A stretch of 19,242 nt of DNA from CAZHRJ01 sp964534765 (GTDB lineage Bacteria; Lindowbacteria; 2-12-FULL-62-27), in the NCBI GenBank assembly GCA_964534765.1, contig CAZHRJ010000047.1:1-19242 (forward strand), written 5' to 3'. The translations under genes and the position numbers were made by a program. Below, piece after piece: positions 1 to 6,833 of the stretch; the first letter of the stretch is position 1; each line of letters opens with the position of its first letter. The notes under the pieces are model-generated. The model made no database searches, was not told the DNA's origin, and saw only the letters and a list, made by a program, of their open reading frames with translations.

Positions 1-1160
1 GTGTACTCGCGCATGGCGCCCATGACGAGGCGGCCGAGCGAGCAGCACTGGGTATCGCGGATTTTTTCCATGCTGAAATCGCCGGTGGCCTGGCCGATCA
101 CGTCATTCATCCGCGACGCGACCAGATCCACGTACAGCTTCGAATACTTCTCCACCGTCGCCTCCACTTCCGTGTCCGCCGCGACGGAATTCGTCATGAG
201 GTAGACGATGGCGCTGCGGGCCGAGCTCGGCTCGTGGACGGCTCGGTTTTTTCGATCGAAAAGAAAATCAACCCGGCCGAGGGTATAGTGGCTGTCGATC
301 CAGTGGCCGAGGATGGTGCGTCGGTACCGCTTGTCAAAGTAGAATTCCATCCCGCCCGGATCAGTGCCGATCGCCTCTTTGAGTGATCCCAGCCAGGCGC
401 TGAGGGCGACATGAATGGATGGCGCGGCGTCCAGATACCGGGACATGTAGGCCGGGTGGCCGTGCGAGAGGAGGACGATCAGTTCCGCCCCGGCCTGTTC
501 CAGCGCCCGGACACTGGGGACGATTTCAGTCTTCGGGTCGACGATCTGAAGGTCGCGGATGCGGCTGGTTTTCATCATCGCATGGAATGTCGGGTACGTG
601 ATCCCGATGACCCCGACTTTCAGGCCGCCTGCGTCCAGCAGGATGTGGGGTTTCAGAAAGTCGGGCCGATCACCCGTCGACTTCTGAAAGATATGGTTGG
701 TGACCAGCGGGAACCGGGCCATGCGGGAGATCTGCCGGAGCATGGCGGTGCCTTCGTTGTAATCGAGATTTCCGGGTACGCAGGCGTGGTAGCCCATCCG
801 GTTCATCATCTCCACCACCGGCTTGCCTTGAAAATAAAGAGACTCGGCATTCGAGATGAACGTGTTGCCGCAGTCGAACAAGAGTACCACGCCGCTGTCA
901 GCCGCGCGCTCGCGCCGCACGCGGTTGACGTATCCCGCGTAGGCGGCCATGCCGCCGTATTCGACGCCGCGCTTGAGCGGATCGCCATCCCGGACGTCGA
1001 TGTCCTCGCTGAATCGATAGGGACGAAAATGCCCCCGCATGTCGCAGGTGTAGAGGATCGTGACCGGCACCGGAGTCGCCACGGAATCGGATGCGGCGAC
1101 CCCGGGACCGGCGATCAGCGTCAGACCAAAAATGAAAGCGCCGATTGCGCGGCGCATCAT
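1..1160 (-). CDS. Secreted metallophosphatase/5'-nucleotidase (UshA-like) family protein, degenerate active site, C-terminus cut by window edge
   Basis: Read on the minus strand, an open frame runs from an ATG ATG pair at 1160 to the window edge with no stop (386 residues visible). A signal peptide occupies about residues 1-23. The fold landmarks of calcineurin-type 5'-nucleotidases follow in order: ILYTCDMRGH (35-44), EYGGMAAY (67-74), LLFDCGNTF (93-101), PGNLDY (129-134), LVTN (152-155), VGVIGIT (182-188) and LLSHGH (230-235). At the visible end, CSLGRLVMGAMRE resembles the start of the C-terminal nucleotidase domain (ESxLGNLxADAMR). Known family metal ligands are largely replaced: DxH is DMR, GD is GN, GNHE is GNLD, and the late GHxH is absent (SAWLG). 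It is therefore probably a non-catalytic or altered binding protein. It begins 17 nt after the upstream CsgG-like gene, with no clear Shine-Dalgarno site, and is likely cotranscribed with it. Family assignment is good; activity is doubtful. Confidence 0.8.
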   Translation of the reverse strand, partial: MMRRAIGAFIFGLTLIAGPGVAASDSVATPVPVTILYTCDMRGHFRPYRFSEDIDVRDGDPLKRGVEYGGMAAYAGYVNRVRRERAADSGVVLLFDCGNTFISNAESLYFQGKPVVEMMNRMGYHACVPGNLDYNEGTAMLRQISRMARFPLVTNHIFQKSTGDRPDFLKPHILLDAGGLKVGVIGITYPTFHAMMKTSRIRDLQIVDPKTEIVPSVRALEQAGAELIVLLSHGHPAYMSRYLDAAPSIHVALSAWLGSLKEAIGTDPGGMEFYFDKRYRRTILGHWIDSHYTLGRVDFLFDRKNRAVHEPSSARSAIVYLMTNSVAADTEVEATVEKYSKLYVDLVASRMNDVIGQATGDFSMEKIRDTQCCSLGRLVMGAMREY

Positions 1161-1177
1161 GGCAGAAATCGCCGGGA

Positions 1178-2242
1178 CTACTTCTTCCCCGATTCCTTCT
1201 CCGGCTCTTTGGATTCCTCCCTGGCCTCCAGCGCCCTGGATTTGTTCCAGGCGGTCACCATCCGGCCGACGAATTCGGGGGAGAGCTTGCGTGTGCCGTT
1301 CACAAGCGCGGTCTTGGCGGCCATCATCTCGGAAATGTCGACTTCCCGCCGGGTGATCCGCCCTACCGCCAGCACCTCTCCGGTCTTGTTGTCCACTGCC
1401 TTGATCTCGATCCGGCCCTTGCACGAGACCATCCCGTGTACCCGCGCGCCGAATTCGCTGAATGCCTCGCCAACGATCACCACATCGACCTTGTCCATCG
1501 CCCTCGGCGGAAGTTTTCCGTCTTTGAGATAGGCGTTGGCCCAGTCGCTGAGCATCTGGTCTCTTGGATCATACAGGGTAAACCCCGATTCGGACAGAAG
1601 CCCCGACAGCTCGATCTCGACCGACGGGTCCGGAATTGCCGCGGTCACGTGCCGCTCCGATACACGGACAGCCAGTTTCGGCAGAGTCTTTCCCTCGATC
1701 GCCTTCTGGATGCGATCGAGCGGATCGTCCTCCTTCGAGGCCTTGCCGTAAAACGCGCTCTTTTTCGCCACCACCACCTTGCCGATTTCGTCCGCCATTT
1801 TCCGAACGATCGGGTCCAGCGCTTCGGTCAGCTTGCCCTTCACGACTTTCGCGAAGACCCGGCTGGTCTCAACGCCGATGATCTTGACCGAAAAAACCAG
1901 TTCCTCATCCAGCTCGAATATCCGGCCCGTCACCAGCACGTTCGCTCCAGCCAGTTTCGCGACTTTGACCGCATCCCCCTCGTCCACGACGCCTGCCGCC
2001 GACAGGCCCTGTTCCTCCAGGACGTCATTGATCCGGCTGCGTTCGACCAGCTGAATGTCCGGATTGGCTGTCAGAGCCGACTGGAGCAGCGGTGCGACTT
2101 TTTCCGCCGTGGTCTTGAGCTCCTGGTCGACCGCCGAGATTTCGAATACCGCCACTCGGGTGATTCTCTCTTCCACGTCCTGCGCTTGTGACCCGGTCAC
2201 CCAGATCAGAGCCGTCAGCGCCATCATCAACCATTGTTTCAT
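1178..2242 (-). CDS. CsgG-family secreted protein (curli assembly/transport-like)
   Basis: 354 residues with a signal peptide at 1-20 (hydrophobic MMALTALIWV, cleavage near SQA-Q) and no lipobox cysteine, unlike true CsgG. Residues 28-110 carry the CsgG/TolB-N-like pattern: a beta strand RVAVFEI (29-35), LQSALT, QLVERSRINDVLEEQ (64-78) and LAGANVLVTGRI (97-108). A second module at about 185-330 has KLAVRV, DVVIVGEAFSE, SCKGRIEIKAVD and TGEVLAVGR, a pattern often seen in CsgG-like proteins. The tail is Lys/Glu-rich. The start is fixed by a strong AAGGAGG 7 nt before the ATG. It lies 37 nt after the upstream gene and 17 nt before the nucleotidase-like gene, inside one minus-strand run. Canonical CsgG is a lipoprotein that forms the outer-membrane curli pore. 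No curli subunits are visible here, so a curli role is not supported; envelope assembly or secretion is an inference. Confidence 0.85.
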   Translation of the reverse strand: MKQWLMMALTALIWVTGSQAQDVEERITRVAVFEISAVDQELKTTAEKVAPLLQSALTANPDIQLVERSRINDVLEEQGLSAAGVVDEGDAVKVAKLAGANVLVTGRIFELDEELVFSVKIIGVETSRVFAKVVKGKLTEALDPIVRKMADEIGKVVVAKKSAFYGKASKEDDPLDRIQKAIEGKTLPKLAVRVSERHVTAAIPDPSVEIELSGLLSESGFTLYDPRDQMLSDWANAYLKDGKLPPRAMDKVDVVIVGEAFSEFGARVHGMVSCKGRIEIKAVDNKTGEVLAVGRITRREVDISEMMAAKTALVNGTRKLSPEFVGRMVTAWNKSRALEAREESKEPEKESGKK

Positions 2243-2249
2243 GCGTCAA

Positions 2250-2256
2250 CCTCCTT
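2250..2256 (-). promoter_or_regulatory. Strong Shine-Dalgarno site of the CsgG-family gene
   Basis: The minus strand reads AAGGAGG, then 7 nt, then ATG at 2242. The full match to the anti-Shine-Dalgarno sequence fixes the start and contrasts with neighbouring genes in the same run, which have no recognisable site. Confidence 0.8.
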
Positions 2257-2279
2257 TTTAGTTTGACGACCGATCGGTG

Positions 2280-3803
2280 TCATTTCTTGGTATCTATTTT
2301 TCCCGCCGACCGGTCGGTCGGAATGACTTCCACGCCCCAGTCGGTCAACCGCCGCAGCCAGCTCCTGCGATCCGATTCCCGCGCGGGCGCCGCATCCATC
2401 CGCATGAGATACACCTCGCCTTTGCCGAACCGGATTCGTTCCGCGGTGGTATCCATACTGGACGGTTCGCGGCCCCCGGAAGATGACCGCGGGAATTGAT
2501 TGGCCATCAGGCCGAGTCCCTTGGCGTCGAGGTTGAAAAAGACAGCTGTTTCCGTTCCGTTTTCAATCCGCCGAAATCGCTCCTCCCAGCCATTCGGATC
2601 ACCAGCCCGCAGGCGCTCCAAAAAATCTCCACGCCCTTCGATCAGCCACAACGGATGGGAATCCGCAAGGGAGGGACGTGAGTCGCCAAAATTTCCGAGA
2701 GATGAAAAAAAATCAAGAGCCATCCCCGGACCCTCGTCTTCCGGACGGTCCGCGTCCCGGGTGTCAAACAGGACGGCCATTGTTCGCCAGGCGACGGTGT
2801 CGGCCGATAAATACTTCAGCAGAATATTGTCAAAAATCAGCGGCGCCAGCGGCTCGATCGATTCGGTCTCCCCCAGTCCCGTTCGGATGCCGCTGAAGAC
2901 GAACCTCCCGGAACCCTCCGGCACCTCCAGCAGAGCGGCCAGAGGGTCGCTGTCCGAGCCGTTCCCGGCGATGACGCGGAAATTGCCCTCGATCGGCGGC
3001 AAGAATCCGATGTTGGCGACGGATTCACCTCGCCAGCCCGCCAACCAGTTCCCGGCCGGACCTGAGCGGCCAAGCCCCTCGGTCAGAGGATGCTTCGCGA
3101 ACGACCCGCCCTGATCGTCGACGAGCGCGGGAGACGGCTGCGAAATCACAGCCATTCCGTTTCTAAAATCGCGCGGCATCTCTTCGGGTTCGATCACCAG
3201 CACCGTCAGACCGCGCAAAACGGCCGGCCGGAAAACATCGAGCAGGCTGTCCCGGGCGCCGCCGAGGCCGGACGAGCGAATCATGACAAGATCTCCCCGA
3301 AATGCCCGCATCGCCAGTCGGGTCGACAGAGACTCCGCCTGGATGTGGCGGGACTGAAGATGCCGCGCCAGAGTCCCATCCGGATCAACAATACCGATTT
3401 TCCGTTGTCTGGTGATCCGCTCCATATCCCGCATCGACCCCGCCGGCAGGATGATGGCCGGCGATTCGACAGCCGAGTCCGACCAGTGAATGACCGTCCA
3501 CCCGTGAATCTGACGTTTGACGGAAGGCACAGGCAGTTCGAATGAAAACTCCATCCAGTCTCCGGACTCCACCGGGCGGTTCGCCGCCGCCGAAAATGAT
3601 GCGGAACCCAGGACACCATCGCCGGCGATCAGGCGGCACTCAAGAGTCAGGATCGATTCCGCCCGCGCGCGGACCTGGCCCCGAATCAGGGCGGTCTCTC
3701 CGCCAAGATAGTAGAGAGGAGGCCGACAGCGGATGCCGGATGAATGGCCTGCACCGCTCAACAGCACCGATGTGATGACGACCGCAATCATCCGCCTGGT
3801 CAT
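2280..3803 (-). CDS. Secreted protein with GATase-like (glycosidase-associated) fold, function unknown
   Basis: An open frame begins at a GTG at 3842, but the ATG at 3803 gives a typical signal peptide (MTRR followed by MIAVVITSVLLSGAG) and is preferred; neither start has a clear Shine-Dalgarno site. With the ATG start it is 507 residues. The N-terminal part is beta-rich (LYYLGGETALIRGQV). The middle has the cadence of class I glutamine-amidotransferase-like domains attached to planctomycete/verrucomicrobial glycosidases: VLRGLTVLVIEPEE, KHPLTEGL, LAGWRG, LAALLEVPEGSGRFVFSGIR, then PLIFDNILLKYLS. I see no nucleophilic Cys in a GxCxG elbow, so amidotransferase catalysis is unlikely. The C-terminal part (DSHPLWLIEG, TAVFFNL) may be a diverged second copy of the fold. 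It sits 65 nt (26 nt from the GTG) after the CsgG/TPR gene and 37 nt before the CsgG gene. The fold is inferred from pattern memory, not a search. Confidence 0.7.
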   Translation of the reverse strand: MTRRMIAVVITSVLLSGAGHSSGIRCRPPLYYLGGETALIRGQVRARAESILTLECRLIAGDGVLGSASFSAAANRPVESGDWMEFSFELPVPSVKRQIHGWTVIHWSDSAVESPAIILPAGSMRDMERITRQRKIGIVDPDGTLARHLQSRHIQAESLSTRLAMRAFRGDLVMIRSSGLGGARDSLLDVFRPAVLRGLTVLVIEPEEMPRDFRNGMAVISQPSPALVDDQGGSFAKHPLTEGLGRSGPAGNWLAGWRGESVANIGFLPPIEGNFRVIAGNGSDSDPLAALLEVPEGSGRFVFSGIRTGLGETESIEPLAPLIFDNILLKYLSADTVAWRTMAVLFDTRDADRPEDEGPGMALDFFSSLGNFGDSRPSLADSHPLWLIEGRGDFLERLRAGDPNGWEERFRRIENGTETAVFFNLDAKGLGLMANQFPRSSSGGREPSSMDTTAERIRFGKGEVYLMRMDAAPARESDRRSWLRRLTDWGVEVIPTDRSAGKIDTKK

Positions 3804-3868
3804 GAAGATTGGACGACCGATCCCGGACAATTCTTGGAACACACGACTCGAGCAGTTTTTCCCACCGG

Positions 3869-6247
3869 TTATCGCACCTGGAAATTAAACGGTGGACGCG
3901 CGTATCGGACCAGGAAGTCACGGCTCCGAAACCGATCAGAACCGCTCCAGCCGCCGGAAAATTTCGTTCGCCGGTCCCGCGCGATTTTGAATTCCTTCAT
4001 CTCTCTTTTCTCGGCATCGGTCAGATCGGCATGCATCTGAAAGGCATCGATGAGGCGGCCGGCGCGAGTCCACTCTTCGCGAAGAAGATTCAATTTAATG
4101 AGTTTGGCCAGAACGCCTTTCCGGTCCGGAAGATGGGGCCGGGACAGGACGTACGATTCCGCCTCTGCGGTCGCCTCTCCGGGCCATTTTCCCTCTCGGT
4201 AGGCCTTCTGCGCGACCGCGATCAGATCCTCCACTGCGTAAACAGGGAACGGACTTTCGTCCGGAAAATTGCGGAGAATCGCGTTGAACGCCATCGTCAT
4301 CGCATCCCAAATCGCGGGCAGGGGCACATGGGGAAAGATCATCGCCATTTTTCGCGTGCCCTGATACAGAACTGCCGCTCTTTCCTGACTCGTCACCCCC
4401 TCCGCCGACAGAGTCCGGGCAATCCGCTCCTCTGTCCGTCGGACCAGATCCCGGCCCAGGCGGTCGGTCCATTCTCCGGCGGTCAGTCCAACCAGGGGCT
4501 CCGCCTCATCCAGACAGGACGCCAATAAAAGCTTGCCCTCCACTTCTTCCGCGGCGACGAATGCAAGCGCGGTCCAGCGCTTGCGCTCCCGGGTGACGGA
4601 ATCGGGAATCTTTTCCTCGTTTTCGCCGCCGGAATCGAAGTTCAGCCAGAGAACCCGGTAGAAATGCCACCAACCCTTGAGGTCCATCCGCGCCAGAATA
4701 TCCTGCAACTTCTTCCATCGAACCGGCGGCGACTCGTCCCGCCGAAGACGGCCGGCCCACTGGTAGAAGACCGTGTTTCGCCAGTCCGGGTGAGCGGCGA
4801 TAAGATTTTCGAATACCGGAATGGCGACGGTATCGGGGATGTGATTGGGGCTGTAGATCTGCGCGAGTTTGATCATGGATTCCCAACTGCCAAAGGAGCC
4901 CGGAAACCCGACTGCCGAAACCAGGTAATGCGCCGTCATCGCCTGTCCCGTCCGGGGCGGCTCGGGGCGCTCCTCGCGCCAGTAAAAATACCGGTCGCCC
5001 AGCTCCTTGTGGCACTCCGCCGCCCAAACGCCGGCAGACGGATCCACCACCCGGTCAGTCGTATCCCGCTGGATGACCAACCGAAATTCATCGGTGGCTT
5101 CCTCGAATCGTTTCAGTTTCACGAGTATCTTTCCACGCAGGTACCGGGCCGCCGGGTTGCCCGGATTCAGTAGAAGAGACCGGTCGACTTCGGACAGCGC
5201 CGACTCCAGCCCGGACGCGCCGGAAAAAAGCTGCGCGCGGTCAAAGAGCCCTACCGCCCGGTAGAGCGCGTAGACGGATTCCCCTGAGAACTCCGCGTGG
5301 GTGTCGGCACGGGTCGCGGATCGGTCGGTGCCCGCCGACCCCGTAAACAACCGCGCGGCATGGCGCGCGGCGGATGCCGGCAAATCAGTGAAGGTATCGG
5401 TCGAACCGATCAATCCGCGGACAATTTCGCCGGACTCGACGCGGGCGAGAAGGACTGCATAGACATAGGATCGATCGATGCGGGTCGCGGCGCCCATCAG
5501 CATGAGGTTGGCGCCGGTGAGCAGGCCGAGCGCGCGGGACCGGCCCAGGTCGCTGAGGCCGCTAAGCGCCAGGGACATTTCCTTTTCGACTTCCCGGATC
5601 CGACGGCGCTCGACCACGGATACCTGCGGCATATCCTGAATCGTCACCGCCAGGAGATCCTCCGCCATCCAGGATACTTCCGAAGGAATCGTTTGGTCCA
5701 CGGGAAATCCACCCACGACCACAACCGGATTCTCCGGCAGCGCCGGATCCGGCGCGATTTCGATGTCTCCCCGCCGGACCATCTCTACAACGATGCTGTC
5801 CATTCCGGTCACCGCGTCGATCGCATCGATCGATTCGTGGATGATCGAGAAGGTATCAGCCCGCGTCAGGTCGATCAGCCGCCAGGCGATGTGGAGGATG
5901 CCGGCGACCGGCATGTCAATCGTTCCCTCAACCAGCCGCTGAACCGGAGCCTGACTTTCAATGGCCGTCTCCCCGGCGGGGACGGAAAATCCACCCTGAC
6001 GGATCATCCATTCCAGATAGGAAAATTCCGTCCCCTGCGCCGCTCGGACGGATGCCCCGGCCGATTGAAGACGCGCGGATAAAATCAGCGGCACGATACG
6101 CCCCAGCGCCTCATCCGTCGCCCCCGGCCGCTGATCTTTGAAATCGGCGACCGAGACGCGGTTGGACGATTCCGCCGCCGAGAACCATACCGGCTGTATG
6201 CACAGTCCCGCAAATCCGATCACCAACAGACGATACCGCGTGCGCAT
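3869..6247 (-). CDS. Secreted protein with two CsgG/FlgO-like modules followed by TPRs
   Basis: The frame extends to an ATG at 6286, but the ATG at 6247 gives the better signal peptide (MRTRYR followed by LLVIGFAGLCIQPVWFSAA), leaving 792 residues. Residues of about 28-165 form one module (VSVADFKDQ, LILSARLQSAG, RLVEGTIDM). Residues of about 175-290 form a clearer CsgG-like module: VVVVGGFPV, AEDLLAVTIQ, VSVVERRRIREVEKE and LLTGANLMLMGA. TPR-type helices follow, for example NPAARYLRGKILVKLKRFEEA near 360-385. The C-terminal 350 residues look alpha-helical with no motif I recognise. It is the first gene of the minus-strand run and the only one preceded by a divergent gene (smpB, 105 bp away). 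I could not find a convincing promoter or Shine-Dalgarno site. The likely role is in the periplasm or at the outer membrane, as an assembly or scaffold protein; partners are probably the downstream CsgG-like gene products. Confidence 0.75.
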   Translation of the reverse strand: MRTRYRLLVIGFAGLCIQPVWFSAAESSNRVSVADFKDQRPGATDEALGRIVPLILSARLQSAGASVRAAQGTEFSYLEWMIRQGGFSVPAGETAIESQAPVQRLVEGTIDMPVAGILHIAWRLIDLTRADTFSIIHESIDAIDAVTGMDSIVVEMVRRGDIEIAPDPALPENPVVVVGGFPVDQTIPSEVSWMAEDLLAVTIQDMPQVSVVERRRIREVEKEMSLALSGLSDLGRSRALGLLTGANLMLMGAATRIDRSYVYAVLLARVESGEIVRGLIGSTDTFTDLPASAARHAARLFTGSAGTDRSATRADTHAEFSGESVYALYRAVGLFDRAQLFSGASGLESALSEVDRSLLLNPGNPAARYLRGKILVKLKRFEEATDEFRLVIQRDTTDRVVDPSAGVWAAECHKELGDRYFYWREERPEPPRTGQAMTAHYLVSAVGFPGSFGSWESMIKLAQIYSPNHIPDTVAIPVFENLIAAHPDWRNTVFYQWAGRLRRDESPPVRWKKLQDILARMDLKGWWHFYRVLWLNFDSGGENEEKIPDSVTRERKRWTALAFVAAEEVEGKLLLASCLDEAEPLVGLTAGEWTDRLGRDLVRRTEERIARTLSAEGVTSQERAAVLYQGTRKMAMIFPHVPLPAIWDAMTMAFNAILRNFPDESPFPVYAVEDLIAVAQKAYREGKWPGEATAEAESYVLSRPHLPDRKGVLAKLIKLNLLREEWTRAGRLIDAFQMHADLTDAEKREMKEFKIARDRRTKFSGGWSGSDRFRSRDFLVRYARPPFNFQVR

Positions 6248-6316
6248 GCCCCGCAGTCTGCCATCGGCCGCGGGATTCGTGTACATTCGGGTGAAAGGTT
6301 TTCCTGCGGCGTGGAA

Positions 6317-6346
6317 TTGGTTCGGTGGGGCGGTCTGTGCTATAAG
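6317..6346 (+). promoter_or_regulatory. Putative leaderless promoter of smpB
   Basis: A -35-like TTGGTT (6317-6322), an 18-nt spacer and a -10 TATAAG (6341-6346, 5 of 6 matches). The -10 ends 6 nt before the ATG at 6353, so transcription would start at or near the start codon. No Shine-Dalgarno sequence is present. The same 6-nt gap occurs at the kinase and FHA-GAF genes. Confidence 0.5.
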
Positions 6347-6352
6347 CGCTCT

Positions 6353-6805
6353 ATGCCGTCAGTAGCGACGAACCGGAAAGCGTATGCGGATTACGAGATT
6401 CTGGAGAAATTCGAGGCGGGAATCCAGCTCATGGGCAGCGAAGTCAAATCGCTTCGGCAGGGCAACGCCAACCTCAGGGATTCTTTCGCGATTGTCAAAG
6501 GCAACGAACTCTTTCTCCTCAATTGTCATATCGGCCCCTACAAAGAGGCCGGCCCACGCGGCCACGCGCCGACCCGGTCCCGGCGGCTGCTGCTCCATCG
6601 GGAGGAAATCCGCCGGCTGATCGGGAAGGCCCAGCAAAAGGGCCTGACGCTGGTGCCGCTCAGCATCTATTTCAACAAAAGAAATCTCGCCAAGGTCGAA
6701 CTGGCGCTGGCCAAGGGTAAAACCCACGCTGACCGCCGGCAGGACATCAAACGCCGGGATGTCCAGCGCGAAATATCCCGCGCGCTCAAACAAAGAAACC
6801 GCTGA
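6353..6805 (+). CDS. smpB: SsrA-binding protein SmpB
   Basis: 150 residues, the usual SmpB length. SmpB binds tmRNA (SsrA), delivers it to stalled ribosomes and enables tagging and release of unfinished proteins. Family signatures run in order: NRKAYADYEI (7-16), FEAGIQLMGSEVKSLRQG (20-37), CHIGPYKEA, a TRSRRLLLHREEI segment, LVPLSIYF, AKVELALAKGK and the basic tail ADRRQDIKRRD, which inserts into the ribosomal A site/mRNA channel. The open frame extends 14 codons upstream to an ATG at 6311, but those residues (a WGG..C segment) are not SmpB-like, and the ATG at 6353 matches normal family N-termini. It is divergent from the CsgG/TPR gene and convergent with the kinase gene 28 nt away. The tmRNA gene itself is not in the window. 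Confidence 0.97.
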   Translation: MPSVATNRKAYADYEILEKFEAGIQLMGSEVKSLRQGNANLRDSFAIVKGNELFLLNCHIGPYKEAGPRGHAPTRSRRLLLHREEIRRLIGKAQQKGLTLVPLSIYFNKRNLAKVELALAKGKTHADRRQDIKRRDVQREISRALKQRNR

Positions 6806-6814
6806 GAGGCGGTT
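6797..6814 (-). terminator. Probable intrinsic terminator of the kinase gene
   Basis: On the minus strand AACCGC-CTCTCA-GCGGTT forms a 6-bp stem with a 6-nt loop, followed by the T-rich tail TCTTTGTTT. It lies about 20 nt after the kinase stop codon and overlaps the 3' end of smpB. On the plus strand no T-run follows it, so it probably serves only the kinase transcript. Confidence 0.5.
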
Positions 6815-6833
6815 CGTTCGAAAAATCCGGTCC

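Noticed and set aside
411..1532. Long plus-strand open frame (373 codons)
   Set aside because: It is antisense to the nucleotidase-like and CsgG genes, whose protein motifs and signal peptides are clear; its own translation is His/Arg/Asp-rich with no family pattern.
1145..2191. Long plus-strand open frame (348 codons)
   Set aside because: Antisense shadow of the CsgG-family gene, caused by GC-rich codon bias.
3809..4528. Plus-strand open frame opposite the CsgG/TPR gene
   Set aside because: No start signal or protein pattern; the opposite strand holds a well-formed gene. The same applies to plus-strand frames at 5297-6082 and 13352-14305.
1178..6247. Curli biogenesis operon
   Set aside because: CsgG-like modules are present but no CsgA/B, E or F-like genes are seen, and the CsgG-like protein lacks a lipobox.
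6806..6833. tmRNA (ssrA) gene next to smpB
   Set aside because: The gap is only 28 nt and no tRNA-like acceptor/T-arm was seen in any intergenic region.
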